Source of the DNA: Streptomyces sp. NRRL F-5135
GTDB taxonomy: Bacteria > Actinomycetota > Actinomycetes > Streptomycetales > Streptomycetaceae
Reading direction: 5' to 3'
NCBI RefSeq assembly: GCF_000719775.1
Contig: NZ_JOHR01000002.1
Span: forward strand, 1-64,000
Length of the DNA stretch: 64,000 bases
The first letter of the stretch is position 1, and each line of letters begins with the position of its first letter. Below are positions 17,808 through 27,449 of the stretch, one piece after another. The position numbers were made by a program, and so were the translations under genes. Under the pieces are notes generated by a model. It was not told the DNA's origin, did no database searches, and worked only from the letters and a program-made list of their open reading frames with translations.

Positions 17808-17822
17808 GTTAGAAGTTCTAAC
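17808..17822. promoter_or_regulatory. Candidate TetR operator (palindrome)
   Basis: GTTAGAAGTTCTAAC is a perfect dyad of two 7-base arms around one central base. It lies in the 152-bp gap between the divergent oxidoreductase and TetR genes, 47 bases from the oxidoreductase start. An AT-rich dyad in this GC-rich setting, between a regulator and its likely target, is a strong operator candidate. Confidence 0.75.
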
Positions 17823-17858
17823 TCATCGCCGGAGAGAGTGTCAATAACGTTCGTGATA

Positions 17859-17868
17859 GGTTCTAACC
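17859..17868. promoter_or_regulatory. Second half-site of the TetR operator
   Basis: GGTTCTAACC repeats the GTTCTAAC arm of the 17808-17822 palindrome and lies 45 bases before the TetR start. It could be a second, weaker operator for autoregulation. Confidence 0.5.
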
Positions 17869-17913
17869 GGAAGATGGGGTCACCCTCGCACGGCTGTGGA
17901 AAGGCGGCAGGCC

Positions 17914-18636
17914 ATGGCGGAACCGGGCACGACGGCGGCGGGTACGGCAGCGGGTGCGAAGAGCCCGCGTGAGCGCTATCGCGCCCAGGTGCGCGCGGAG
18001 ATCAAGGAACGGGCGTGGGAGCAGATCGCCACGTCGGGCGCCTCGGCGCTCTCGCTCAACGCGATCGCCAAGCGCATGGGCATGAGCGGACCCGCGCTGT
18101 ACCGGTACTTCGCGGGCCGGGACGAGCTCATGACCGAGCTCATCAGGGACGCGTACCGCAGCCTCGCCGACACCTTCCAGGCGGTCCGCGCTTCCGGTTC
18201 CGGCGGCGGTGTGGCCGCGCTGGCGCACGCGCTGCGCGACTGGGCGCTGGCCGACCCCCAGCGCTACTTCCTCATCTACGGCACCCCCGTGCCCGGCTAC
18301 CACGCGCCCGACGACACCACCGCGATCTCCGTCGAGATCGTGACGGTCCTCCTCGACGCCTGGTCCGAACTGCCCTCGGACCCGCCCGCTTCAACCTCGG
18401 ACCGGCCCGCTTCAACCTCGGACCGGCCCGCGGCGCCGTTCGAGGAACACCTCGCGGACCACCGGCAGTGGGCCGCCGGCCACCCCGCCCCACCGGCGGC
18501 CCTCCGTCGGACCATGGCCTTCTGGACCCGGCTGCACGGCGTGCTGTCCCTGGAACTCGCGGGCCAGTTCACCGGTATGGACTTCGACCCCGCGCTGCTC
18601 TTCGAGGCCGAGCTGGAGGATCTGCTGCGGGACTGA
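17914..18636 (+). CDS. TetR/AcrR family transcriptional regulator
   Basis: A 240-residue repressor. The N-terminal HTH (about 20-75) includes AWEQIATSGASALSLNAIAK, RMGMSGPALYRYFAGRDEL and the usual YRYF recognition helix. The C-terminal domain resembles the TetR_C_33/WHG type (WALADPQRYFLIYGTPVPGY). A linker near residues 158-172 holds a 7-residue repeat (RPASTSD) encoded by a 21-bp tandem duplication, so it may differ between strains. ATG 17914 has GGAAAGG upstream. It probably controls the divergent oxidoreductase and itself through the dyads between them; the inducer is unknown. Confidence 0.88.
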   Translation: MAEPGTTAAGTAAGAKSPRERYRAQVRAEIKERAWEQIATSGASALSLNAIAKRMGMSGPALYRYFAGRDELMTELIRDAYRSLADTFQAVRASGSGGGVAALAHALRDWALADPQRYFLIYGTPVPGYHAPDDTTAISVEIVTVLLDAWSELPSDPPASTSDRPASTSDRPAAPFEEHLADHRQWAAGHPAPPAALRRTMAFWTRLHGVLSLELAGQFTGMDFDPALLFEAELEDLLRD

Positions 18637-18788
18637 CGGAGCCGGCCGGGGCCGCGCGGGCGTTTCCGGTCGAGGTGTCGGTAAAGGGACGGTGGGAGCG
18701 GGTCTATCGTCGGAGGGGGTCCGACGGCCGGCCGGGCCCGTACGGCTGAGAAGCCTGTGAAACGCGACACCGAGAAGGCGATCGACCC

Positions 18789-19778
<990 letters not shown>

Positions 19779-19797
19779 GCCGCGCGGCCCGGTCCGG

Positions 19798-20139
19798 TCA
19801 GGGCGCGAAGACGGTGCTGGCCAGGGCCACGTGGACGGCGGTGCCGGCCAGGATGCTGAGGAGCGCGTTGCGGCGCCACAGGTGCAGGCCGACGGTGACG
19901 GCCAGTGCCGACAGCGGGGCGAGGAGGCGCGGGGGATCGGCCAGGGGCAGATCCCGCAGGCAGTAGACGAGAAGCATCACCATCACGCCGGCCGGCATGT
20001 GGGTGCTGAGGTAGTGGACGGTCCTGCTGGCGCGCAACGGGGTCAGGACGGCGAAGGGGAGGGCCCGCAGGCCCCAGGTGACGGCGGCCGAGAGGGCGAC
20101 CGCCGCGAGCAGGTACGGCGTGTCCGGTGTCTCAGGCAC
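19798..20139 (-). CDS. azlD: AzlD-type branched-chain amino acid exporter small subunit
   Basis: A 113-residue membrane protein with about four hydrophobic segments, of the AzlD family (MPAGVMVMLLVYCLRDL is characteristic). It pairs with AzlC to form an exporter such as the BrnFE-type branched-chain amino acid/methionine exporter. The start is a GTG at 20139, six bases inside the end of azlC, so the genes are coupled. A divergent Lrp/AsnC gene lies beyond azlC, the arrangement of the lrp-brnFE system. Confidence 0.85.
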   Translation of the reverse strand: MPETPDTPYLLAAVALSAAVTWGLRALPFAVLTPLRASRTVHYLSTHMPAGVMVMLLVYCLRDLPLADPPRLLAPLSALAVTVGLHLWRRNALLSILAGTAVHVALASTVFAP

Positions 20140-21019
20140 GGGGCAGATCCTTCTCGTCGCCGGTCTTGTTCCTGGCCCGGGGCTCGTCTTCGCTCCCGTT
20201 CCCGCTCCCGGTTCCGCTCCCGTTCTCGGTTCCGCTCCCGGTTCCGGTTCCGCTCCCGGTTCCGGGCTCGGCTCCTGTCCTGGCCCTGGCGGTGAGGAGG
20301 TACCGGGCCAGCAGCCCGGCGGTGAACAGGGCGAAAGCGACGAGCAGCAGCCGGCCGGGGAGGACGAGGCGGGCCACCAGCGCGCTGAGCAGGGCGATGA
20401 CCGGGGTCGGGAGATCGCGGTCGGCCCGTACGGCATCCAGGGCCAGGACCGTGAACAGCGCGGTCAGCGCGAAGTCCAGGCCGGTGACCCGGTCGGGTAT
20501 CACCGCGCCCAGCAGGGCCCCGATCGTGGCGCCGGCGACCCAGTACAGATGGACGAACCCCTGGAGCCACAGGATGCGCCTGCCCGACGCCGTCCGCGCC
20601 GCCCCGCTCGTGGTCAGCGCGTACGCCTCGTCGGTCATCGCGAAGGTGCTGTACGCCCTGGCCGCGCGGCCCCGGACGCGGTGCAGGGGGAAGGACAGCG
20701 AATAGAACACGTGCCGGACGTTGACCAGGAAGGCGGTCAGGCCGATGGTCGCCAGCGGCGCGAGTGTGGTGACGAGGCCCACCAGCAGGAACTCGAACGA
20801 GCCGGCGTAGACGAGCGCCGCGAAGGCCGTCGCCCACCACCAGTCGAGGCCGGAATGGGTGAGGACCACGCCGAAGGCTATGCCGAGCGGGATCAGGGCC
20901 GGTCCGACGGCTCCGGAGTCCTTGAGCGCGCCCCACGCCTCGGAAGCGGCCCGGGGCGCGGGCGGGGGCGCGGGGGCAGGCGGAGCAGGGCCGTCGACGG
21001 CGGCCGGAGGTGTTCCCAT
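20132..21019 (-). CDS. azlC: AzlC family branched-chain amino acid exporter large subunit
   Basis: A 295-residue membrane protein. An Ala/Pro-rich leader is followed by the AzlC domain (FGVVLTHSGLDWWWATAFAA, YAGSFEFLLVGL, VNVRHVFYSLSF, TDEAYAL). The last 50 residues are a Gly/Thr/Ser/Glu repeat tract encoded by CCGGTT/CCGCTC hexamers (about 20185-20285), then a charged tail ending at the azlD start. The tract is outside the conserved fold. It probably exports branched-chain amino acids or methionine under the divergent Lrp regulator. ATG 21019 lacks an obvious ribosome site. Confidence 0.87.
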   Translation of the reverse strand: MGTPPAAVDGPAPPAPAPPPAPRAASEAWGALKDSGAVGPALIPLGIAFGVVLTHSGLDWWWATAFAALVYAGSFEFLLVGLVTTLAPLATIGLTAFLVNVRHVFYSLSFPLHRVRGRAARAYSTFAMTDEAYALTTSGAARTASGRRILWLQGFVHLYWVAGATIGALLGAVIPDRVTGLDFALTALFTVLALDAVRADRDLPTPVIALLSALVARLVLPGRLLLVAFALFTAGLLARYLLTARARTGAEPGTGSGTGTGSGTENGSGTGSGNGSEDEPRARNKTGDEKDLPRA

Positions 21020-21081
21020 GAGGAAATATTAGGATGAAATGGCCAGAATATGGTTTCTGATTGTGGCTCTAGAGTGATGCC

Positions 21082-21540
21082 ATGGGTAATGAAGTAACGC
21101 TCGATCGCATCGATCGGGATATTTTGTTTCACCTGCGCCAGGACGGGCGGCTGACCAACGTCGACCTGGCCAAGCGGGTCGGCCTGACCCCGCCCCCGTG
21201 CCTGCGCCGGGTCAAACGGCTGGAGGAGGCCGGCGTCATCACCGGCTACCGCGCAGCCATCGACCCGGCCGCCCTCGGCCGTGGGCTGGAAGTCCTCGTC
21301 GACATCGAGGTCTACGCGAACGATCAGAAGACCATCGAGGCGTTCGAGACCACCGTGTCGGCGTATGACGAGGTCATCGAGTTCCGCCGGATGTTCGGCC
21401 GACCGGACTACTTCCTCCGCGTCGCCGTCGCCGACTCGGCGGCCTACGAGGTCTTCCTGACCGCCAAGCTCGGTGGGCTCCCCGGCGTCCTGCGGATGGA
21501 GTCGCACCTGACCATGAAGACGATCAAGTCGGACGGCTGA
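21082..21540 (+). CDS. Lrp/AsnC family transcriptional regulator
   Basis: A 152-residue feast/famine regulator. The N-terminal HTH (LDRIDRDILFHLRQDGRLTN, LAKRVGLTPPPCLRRVKRL) is followed by the RAM ligand-binding domain (about 65-145) that binds an amino acid. It is divergent from azlCD across 62 bases that are AT-rich (21020-21081). The likely role is amino acid-dependent activation of the exporter, as for Corynebacterium Lrp and brnFE; that link comes from context. Confidence 0.9.
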   Translation: MGNEVTLDRIDRDILFHLRQDGRLTNVDLAKRVGLTPPPCLRRVKRLEEAGVITGYRAAIDPAALGRGLEVLVDIEVYANDQKTIEAFETTVSAYDEVIEFRRMFGRPDYFLRVAVADSAAYEVFLTAKLGGLPGVLRMESHLTMKTIKSDG

Positions 21541-21579
21541 TCGGGCTGATCGGGCTGTTCGTGCGGGGCACCCGCCGTC

Positions 21580-21954
21580 TCATCCCCATACGGCTCCGGC
21601 GGCGGCGACCCCCGCGTACGCCGCGCCGAGCCCCGCCACCACGCTCCCGACGGCGTTGGCCACGGCGTAGAACGCCGCGCCGTCCTCGGCCAGTCGCAGC
21701 GTCTCGTAGCTGAAGGTCGAGTACGTCGTCAGCGCCCCGCACAGCCCCGTACCCACGAGCAGCCGCACGGACGAGGACGCCGCCCCCGCCGTGACCGCGC
21801 CCGTCAGCAGCCCGAGGATCAGGCAGCCCGTCACATTGACCACGAACGTGCCCCACGGGAAGACGCTGTCGTGCCTGGCCTGGACGGCGCGGTCGGTCAG
21901 ATAGCGCAGCGGACCGCCGACGGCCGCGCCGGCCAGCACCAGGAGCCAGTTCAT
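21580..21954 (-). CDS. crcB: Fluoride channel FluC/CrcB, subunit 1
   Basis: A 124-residue four-helix membrane protein of the Fluc fluoride channel family. [10 protein letters not shown], the conserved [13 protein letters not shown] (pore Asn) and [15 protein letters not shown] (Phe-box and central Na+ site) are present. Its start overlaps the DUF190 stop. With the second crcB upstream it may form a heterodimeric channel. It protects the cell from fluoride accumulation. Confidence 0.92.
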   Translation of the reverse strand: MNWLLVLAGAAVGGPLRYLTDRAVQARHDSVFPWGTFVVNVTGCLILGLLTGAVTAGAASSSVRLLVGTGLCGALTTYSTFSYETLRLAEDGAAFYAVANAVGSVVAGLGAAYAGVAAAGAVWG

Positions 21955-22379
21955 TCCGCCGTCTCCCCGGTCTCTCCCGTTTCCCCGGTTCCGGTACCGG
22001 AACCGGAACCGGAACCGAGGGCACCGGGGCGGCCCGCAGTCCGGTCACGGCCCACATAGCGGATCACCTCGCAGTCGTCGAGGATCACCAGCCCCTCCTC
22101 GACCAGTTCGTCCAACTGCGGCAGGAAGGCCCGGATCTTCGCCCCGGCGTCCACGATCACCACCGCCACCGGCAGGTCCTCGCTCAGCGACAGCAGCCGG
22201 TGCGTATGGATCAGCGACGACGCCCCGTACCCCTCGATCCCCCGGAACACACTGGCCCCGCCCAGCCCCGCCGCCCGGGCCCGGTGCACGATCTCCGCGT
22301 ACACGGGCTTGTGGTGCCACAGATCGGACTCCCCGACGAAGATCGTCACACGCAGTGCCGTACCCGCCAGTCTCGTCAT
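21951..22379 (-). CDS. DUF190 domain protein of the fluoride-exporter operon
   Basis: A 142-residue protein of the DUF190 family, a PII-like ferredoxin fold ([20 protein letters not shown], then [14 protein letters not shown]). DUF190 proteins often occur between crcB genes and are thought to regulate them. The C-terminal 20 residues are a Gly/Ser/Thr/Glu repeat from hexamer repeats (about 21961-22019), which is not part of the fold. Stop/start overlaps on both sides show tight coupling with the two channel genes. Confidence 0.87.
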   Translation of the reverse strand: MTRLAGTALRVTIFVGESDLWHHKPVYAEIVHRARAAGLGGASVFRGIEGYGASSLIHTHRLLSLSEDLPVAVVIVDAGAKIRAFLPQLDELVEEGLVILDDCEVIRYVGRDRTAGRPGALGSGSGSGTGTGETGETGETAE

Positions 22380-22924
22380 GCCCGCCTCCACGCCACGAGG
22401 CGGCGCGTCAGCCACACCGCCGCCCACACCGCCGCGAGCGCCGCGAGCAGTGTCGCTCCCAGGTATGTCATGCCCGTACGCGCCCGGCCCGCGTCGAGCA
22501 GCCGCTGGATGTCCACCGCATAGGTGGAGAACGTCGTGAACCCGCCGAGCACGCCCGTCCCGACGAACGGCCGCAGCAGCCTGTGCGCGGACCATACGTC
22601 GCTGATCAGCACCATGAACACGCCGATCGCCGCGCAGCCGGTCACGTTCACGGCGAACGTCGTCCAGGGGAAGCCGTCCACCGGCATCGGCCAGGCCAGC
22701 GAGGCCGCGTACCGTGCCGTCGCGCCCAGCATCGCGCCCAACGCGACGACGGACACAACAGACCACGGCACCCGGGCCCGCTCCCGCCGCCGCGCGGGGA
22801 CGGAGAGATCGACATCGGGACCGGCGGGCTCCCGGCCGTCCTGGCCGGCCTGGCTGTCCCGGCCGGCCGGGTCGTCCTGGGCACGCACCACTCGGCTCCA
22901 GGGGGCTCGCACGGGGTCGGTCAC
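22376..22924 (-). CDS. crcB: Fluoride channel FluC/CrcB, subunit 2
   Basis: A 182-residue protein. About 55 residues of polar leader precede a four-helix CrcB domain with [30 protein letters not shown] and [15 protein letters not shown]. The start chosen is the GTG at 22924 (beginning TDPVRAPW), with GTAGGA just upstream; spacing is tight, so a start nearer the first helix is possible. It is the first gene of crcB-DUF190-crcB. I looked for a fluoride riboswitch upstream and did not see its conserved core. Confidence 0.82.
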   Translation of the reverse strand: MTDPVRAPWSRVVRAQDDPAGRDSQAGQDGREPAGPDVDLSVPARRRERARVPWSVVSVVALGAMLGATARYAASLAWPMPVDGFPWTTFAVNVTGCAAIGVFMVLISDVWSAHRLLRPFVGTGVLGGFTTFSTYAVDIQRLLDAGRARTGMTYLGATLLAALAAVWAAVWLTRRLVAWRRA

Positions 22925-23224
22925 TCCTACTCGCCGGGCACCCGCGCGGTGGACGCGGGCGCGCTTCGTCGCAAGTAGGGACCGTTGGCGGCCCGTCGGC
23001 CGCGGTTCGGGTACGGCGGGCCCCACCGCCGCGCGACGACCGTGGACCCGGCCGCCGCTCAGTCGCACATCTGCTCGTACGTCTGCTGTGCGCTTCTGCT
23101 CTGTCAGTACGACCAGGGTACGCGGGAAGACCCGGGCATCCCACCGCGGGCCAGGTACGTGCCGTACCAGTGGATCCGCGTTCCGCCGCCGACCGGCCCC
23201 TGCCCGGATCATGAGCGGAAACGC

Positions 23225-23295
23225 GAAAGTGCCTTCTCGACTGGGACGACAGGGCTTGTCCAAGGCTGCTGTCGTCCCAGCGGGAGGGCACTTTC
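23225..23295. repeat. 71-bp near-perfect palindrome, possible mobile-element scar
   Basis: Outer arms GAAAGTGCC (23225-23233) and GGCACTTTC (23287-23295) and inner arms CTGGGACGACAG (23241-23252) and CTGTCGTCCCAG (23269-23280) are perfect. The short stretches between them pair partly, and the loop is 16 bases. It lies between the ridA stop and the fluoride operon. It could be a strong terminator or the fused ends of an insertion sequence/MITE. The rest of the 409-bp gap (22925-23333) shows no gene. Confidence 0.75.
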
Positions 23296-23333
23296 CACGT
23301 TCGACGCGCTACCGTCGGCCAGGCACGGGGTCG

Positions 23334-23795
23334 TCAGCCGCGGACGGCGATCGTGGCGTCGAGTTCCACCAGGGCACCTTGCGGCAGCACATGGGCCGGC
23401 AAGGCGGTCCGAGCGTGACGACCCGCGTCACCCAGGACGTCGAGCAACAGCTGCGAAGCCCCGTCGATCACCGACGGCTGGTCCACGAAGGTCGCCGAAC
23501 TCGAGGCCCAGGCATTGAGCTTCAGTATCCGCCGCACCTGGTCGAGGCCGACCGCGTCATTGATGCGCGCCAGGAGGTTGAGCGCAGCGGTTCTCGCGGC
23601 GGTCACTCCGTCGGCCACGGTGGCATCGTCTCCCAGGCGGCCCCGCAGGATCTCGCCCGAGGCGGTCCGTGAGATCTGGCCGGACACGTACAGCAGATCG
23701 CCCCATCGAGTGGTCGCCTCATACGCGTAGCGGGGCGCACCGAGCACCGGAAGCTCGATGGACAGCGCCTTGAGGCGCTCCTGCACATCAGTCAT
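23334..23795 (-). CDS. RidA family (YjgF/YER057c/UK114) protein
   Basis: A 153-residue Rid-family protein, expected to be a trimer that hydrolyses reactive enamine/imine intermediates to keto acids, or a relative acting in a dedicated catabolic route. LLYVSGQISR is the family strand, and LPAHVLPQGALVELDATIAV the C-terminal signature; the usual R-P-S/A-R motif with the key arginine is not intact here, so it is probably not the archetypal RidA subgroup. ATG 23795 is used. It lies 106 bases downstream of the M24 gene and is the last gene of the catabolic run, so imine clean-up in that pathway is inferred. Confidence 0.82.
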   Translation of the reverse strand: MTDVQERLKALSIELPVLGAPRYAYEATTRWGDLLYVSGQISRTASGEILRGRLGDDATVADGVTAARTAALNLLARINDAVGLDQVRRILKLNAWASSSATFVDQPSVIDGASQLLLDVLGDAGRHARTALPAHVLPQGALVELDATIAVRG

Positions 23796-23901
23796 GTCGC
23801 ATCCTGGTTCAACAAGCCGGACGAGTGGCACGCGCGCGCGTTCTGTGCGGCGCGCCGGGCCCGCTCCCGGCGAACGGTTCGGCTCTCGGGTGGTCCAGCC
23901 G

Positions 23902-25551
23902 TCATCGCATGCTCACGATGTAGGTACGGTCGCGTCCGATGTACCAGAGGTCCTCGGTGCCGATCGCCGCGTTCTCATAGCGCCAGGGGATCTCGGCGGC
24001 GCCGTACGAACCGACCTCGAGGACGTGCTTGTAGCCGGGCCGGAGCTCGTTGGCGAATGACTCCTGCTTGCCCATGAGGTGGCCGACGTTGCGCTTGCGG
24101 TACTCCGTGTTGAAGTCGACGTCCGTCCCGAGCATCCCGATCCGGACCATCCGGTCCAGGTGCGGCGCCAGGTAGCGCATGGTTCCCTCATGCACGTCCT
24201 CGCACACCACGCCGGGCCTGAGCTGCCCGATGATGCCCTCACGCACCACCTCGAAGAAGAAGCGGTACGCCTCCTTCGCCGCCGCGGTGCGGGGCAGCGA
24301 GCGGGCCATGTCGGAGGTGGCGACGGTGACCCCGTCGAACACGACGCGCACTCCGGCGTCGAGCTGGATGCACGTCGTCTCGTTGTTGATCGGGTAGTCG
24401 ACCGGCGGGCCGGGGAAGAGCATCCGGTTCGACGAGTGGAGGTTGGTGAAGTACGGCTCGACGCCGAAGGGGATCTCGTTCACCGTGCGGAACTCGACGA
24501 TCTTCTCGAGGTACACCGCGTTGATGTCGAGCTCGGTGAACGAGCGGCCGGCGTCGAGGCCCTCCTCCGCCCAGGCCAGCGCCTCCTCGATGGCGAACAC
24601 GCTCGCCCGGGCGGCGACGACCTGGAAGGCGAGGTCCTCGTGATCGCGGATGTCCCGCCAGTGGCCGAGGTCTGTCGAGACCGGAACCAGTTCCGCTCCC
24701 TCGCGTTCGAGCTCGCGGGCCAGGCCGACGCTGATCCACTCGTCCTCGACCCCGGTCCGCGCGCCACCGGCCAGCGCCCGGACGGCCGCACCGATGGACG
24801 GGAACCGGCCGACGGCCGCCCCGGGGACCCCGGAGGTTCCCTCGGGCGCCAGCACGATCAGCCGGTCCGGACCGGCCAGCCACAGGCCGACCGCGCCATC
24901 CGGCTGGGCGAACCCGGTCGCCTCGGTGAAGTTGGGGGGCGCGGCGATCAGCAGCGCGTCGAGAGAGCGGTCCCCGACGAGCGTTTTCAGTGCCGAGAAC
25001 CGGCTGTCCTTGTCGGAGGTGAACTCCTCCGCGAGGCCGGAGAGGTGTTCGACGTTCTCGATGAGCCGTCGCGCGGTGTGGACGCCCGTCTCGCGCCACG
25101 CCGCGAACCTCGCCAGGACCTCCTCGGGGTCGAGCTCGTAAGCGGTGACCGGGGTGGGGTCCTGGTCGGCGACGACGAGCTCGACGGAGCCGGACAAGGT
25201 GCGGTAGTGGCTGTAGACGACGTCGGCGGCGAGGCGCACCGCGGCGCCGTCGGCGAGTTCCCGCACCAGGGCCGTCAGGGACTCCGAGGCGGGAGTGTCG
25301 GCGACTATTCGGGGGTCGATCGTGACCCAGGGAGCGTAGAACCTGATCTGGTCCTTGGGGACCCCGGCGGAGAGGGCGTTGCCCTGCTCCTGTTGGCGTA
25401 CGAGCAGGTACCGGTCCGTGTCGGTCTGTGCGATCAGTGGTGCGACGAGCGGGTAGGAGTCGAGGCGGATCGCGGAGAACAGGAGGCTCTTGCGCGCGTT
25501 GAGTCCGTAGGTTTCTTCGACCTGCGAGGGGTTCGCGGTGAGGCTCAGCAT
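23902..25551 (-). CDS. Divergent M24 family metallohydrolase (aminopeptidase P/creatinase fold)
   Basis: This 549-residue protein appears to have two creatinase-N-like domains (about 1-160 and 185-330) before a C-terminal pita-bread domain, like three-domain aminopeptidase P. Candidate metal ligands are Asp398 (QLDAG), Asp414 (SDMAR), His491 (VGHLMGK), Glu512 and Glu533. The spacing between the two Asp is 16 instead of the usual 11, and the His motif is not the common GHG.G. It may therefore hydrolyse a C-N bond in a non-peptide, as creatinase or ectoine hydrolase do. It is 52 bases downstream of the ABC ATPase gene, so the importer probably brings its substrate. Confidence 0.8.
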   Translation of the reverse strand: MLSLTANPSQVEETYGLNARKSLLFSAIRLDSYPLVAPLIAQTDTDRYLLVRQQEQGNALSAGVPKDQIRFYAPWVTIDPRIVADTPASESLTALVRELADGAAVRLAADVVYSHYRTLSGSVELVVADQDPTPVTAYELDPEEVLARFAAWRETGVHTARRLIENVEHLSGLAEEFTSDKDSRFSALKTLVGDRSLDALLIAAPPNFTEATGFAQPDGAVGLWLAGPDRLIVLAPEGTSGVPGAAVGRFPSIGAAVRALAGGARTGVEDEWISVGLARELEREGAELVPVSTDLGHWRDIRDHEDLAFQVVAARASVFAIEEALAWAEEGLDAGRSFTELDINAVYLEKIVEFRTVNEIPFGVEPYFTNLHSSNRMLFPGPPVDYPINNETTCIQLDAGVRVVFDGVTVATSDMARSLPRTAAAKEAYRFFFEVVREGIIGQLRPGVVCEDVHEGTMRYLAPHLDRMVRIGMLGTDVDFNTEYRKRNVGHLMGKQESFANELRPGYKHVLEVGSYGAAEIPWRYENAAIGTEDLWYIGRDRTYIVSMR

Positions 25552-25603
25552 GGGTGCTCCTCTGCTGTCGATTTCGGTGCCGGCGTCCGGGCGCCGGCGG
25601 CGG

Positions 25604-26383
25604 TCAGCTGATTCCGGTCAGGACGCCGATATGGGATTCGATCTCCGACACGTAGTCGGAGAAGGCGGTGGAGAACCGGTGCTCTTTGCCCCGGGGCCGC
25701 GGGAGTTCGATCGAGATGTCGGCGATGATCCGGCCGGGGCGGTCGCCGACGACGACCACCCGGTCACCGAGCCAGACCGCCTCGGAGATGCTGTGGGTCA
25801 CGAACAGGACGCTGCACCCCGTGGCCTGCCAGATCCGCTGGATCTCGAAGTTCATCGAATCGCGGGTCATGGCGTCGAGCGCGCCGAAGGGCTCGTCCAT
25901 GAGGAGCAGCTCGGGGTGGGAGACCAGCGCGCGGCAGATGGCGACCCGTTGCTGCATCCCGCCGCTGAGCTCGTAGGAGTAGCGCTTGGCCTTGCCGCCC
26001 AGCCCCACCATCTCGAGCAGTTCCTGGGCGTAGCGGCGTGACTCGTCGGTGCGGGTGCCGCGGAACTCCAGGGGCAGGAGCACGTTGTCGAGGTTGTTGC
26101 GCCACGGCAGGAGCACGGGGCTCTGGAACACCATCGCGATGTCCTCGATCCCGTCGCGGATCGGCCGCCCCTTGACCAGGATCTCGCCCTCGGTGGGCTC
26201 CTGCAGGCCGGAGATCGTCTTGAGCAGCGTGGTCTTCCCGCTGCCCGACTGTCCGACGATCGAGACGAACTGCCCCGGCTTCACGTGGAAGTCCAGGCCC
26301 TTGAGCACGGTGTTGCTCTGGCCGTCCCGGGATCGGTAGGTCTTTCCCACGTTGTTGACCGAGATGGCGTACTCGTTGTTCAT
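25604..26383 (-). CDS. ABC transporter ATP-binding protein (nitrate/sulfonate/taurine type)
   Basis: A 259-residue ATPase of the SsuB/TauB/NrtD group. Walker A is GQSGSGKTT (44-52), the Q-loop VFQSPVLLPW (about 85-93), signature LSGGMQQR (138-145), Walker B LLLMDEP (158-164), and the switch His in FVTHSISEA. It energises the permease and lipoprotein encoded just upstream. The gap to the binding protein is 19 bases and to the M24 gene 52 bases, fitting one operon. Confidence 0.93.
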   Translation of the reverse strand: MNNEYAISVNNVGKTYRSRDGQSNTVLKGLDFHVKPGQFVSIVGQSGSGKTTLLKTISGLQEPTEGEILVKGRPIRDGIEDIAMVFQSPVLLPWRNNLDNVLLPLEFRGTRTDESRRYAQELLEMVGLGGKAKRYSYELSGGMQQRVAICRALVSHPELLLMDEPFGALDAMTRDSMNFEIQRIWQATGCSVLFVTHSISEAVWLGDRVVVVGDRPGRIIADISIELPRPRGKEHRFSTAFSDYVSEIESHIGVLTGIS

Positions 26384-26402
26384 GTGACTCTCCGTCCGGC
26401 CG

Positions 26403-27428
26403 TCACGGCGCCTGGATGGTCTCGTTGGGGTGCAGCGGCTCGAGGTAGGAGTTGCTGTACACGTCCTCGGGCTTGAGGTCGCTCGCCGGATTCAGGCCGA
26501 GGAACCGGCGGGCGACGTCGATCACTTTCTGGGTGCCGGCGTCGTCCATGACGCCGAACTGGCTCGCCGACTTACCGGTGCCCCAGTTGAGACCGCACTG
26601 CGCGCCGATCGCGAGGGTGATGGTCTTCGTCTCGTAACCCGAGACCTCTTTCTGGAAGTCCTCAGCGGCCTCGGTCGGGTGCCCGCACGCCCACAGGAAG
26701 CCCTTCTGCATCGCCCGGTTGAACCGCCGCACCTGGTCGGGATCGTTCTTGAGCTTCTCGTCGGAGACGACGATCCCGTTGCCGTAGAGGCTGATGCCCA
26801 GGTCGGACCACTTCAGCACGGCCGCCTTCCGGCCGAGTGCGTCAATGGCCGGCTGGTCGGAGACGTACAGGGCGAGGTTGGCGTCCCACTGACCGGCCAG
26901 CAGTCCGGGGATCTTCGATGCGCTCGAGGCGGGGACGACGTCGACGTCGCCCTCCTTGAGCCCCAGCTTGCTCATCGCGTACGGCCACATCGCGGTCATC
27001 GCACCGCCGCCCTCGGTGGCGACCGTCTTGCCCCGGAGGTCGGACCATCGTTTGATCCCGGTGCCCGCGAGGGCGACGACCGCGTAGGCGGACCTGGCCT
27101 GCAGGAGGTTGACCTGCTTGACCTTGGCGCCCCTGCCCTGGCTGGTGACCGTGGCGCCGAAGTCCGCCCAGCCGGCGTCGACCTTGCCGGTGACGACGGA
27201 GGTGACCGTGTTGGTCGAACCGGAGCCCGGCATGACCGTGAGGTCGATGCCTTCCTCCTTGAAGAAGCCCCGCTCGACAGCCGAGATGAACGGCGCGTGC
27301 TTCGGCAGGTACCCCACGTCGAGCATGAGGGTCATCGAATTCTTCCCGCTGTTGCTCACGCAGCCCGACACGGTCATGAGGAGCACCGCCCCGCCGATCG
27401 CGGCGATCCCGCGAATCGAGTTACGCAT
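26403..27428 (-). CDS. ABC transporter substrate-binding lipoprotein (NMT1/SsuA-like)
   Basis: A 341-residue lipoprotein: signal peptide MRNSIRGIAAIGGAVLLMTV, then lipobox SGC with Cys23. The mature part is a type-2 periplasmic binding fold of the NMT1/THI5/SsuA family (DVGYLPKHAPFISAVERGFF, then GIDLTVMPGSG). Relatives bind nitrate, sulfonates, pyrimidine precursors or other small organic compounds. The ligand cannot be read from the sequence, but the neighbouring M24 hydrolase and RidA favour a nitrogenous organic molecule. Confidence 0.9.
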   Translation of the reverse strand: MRNSIRGIAAIGGAVLLMTVSGCVSNSGKNSMTLMLDVGYLPKHAPFISAVERGFFKEEGIDLTVMPGSGSTNTVTSVVTGKVDAGWADFGATVTSQGRGAKVKQVNLLQARSAYAVVALAGTGIKRWSDLRGKTVATEGGGAMTAMWPYAMSKLGLKEGDVDVVPASSASKIPGLLAGQWDANLALYVSDQPAIDALGRKAAVLKWSDLGISLYGNGIVVSDEKLKNDPDQVRRFNRAMQKGFLWACGHPTEAAEDFQKEVSGYETKTITLAIGAQCGLNWGTGKSASQFGVMDDAGTQKVIDVARRFLGLNPASDLKPEDVYSNSYLEPLHPNETIQAP

Positions 27429-27449
27429 TCGAGTCTCCGATCCCCGCGG

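Noticed and set aside
22925..23220. Fluoride (crcB-type) riboswitch upstream of the fluoride operon.
   Set aside because: I looked on the minus strand for the conserved core and did not find it; a covariance search with the crcB RNA model would settle this.
22925..23263. A longer start for the second fluoride channel, adding over 100 residues.
   Set aside because: The added sequence is Arg-rich, runs over the 71-bp palindrome and has no family match; CrcB proteins are short.
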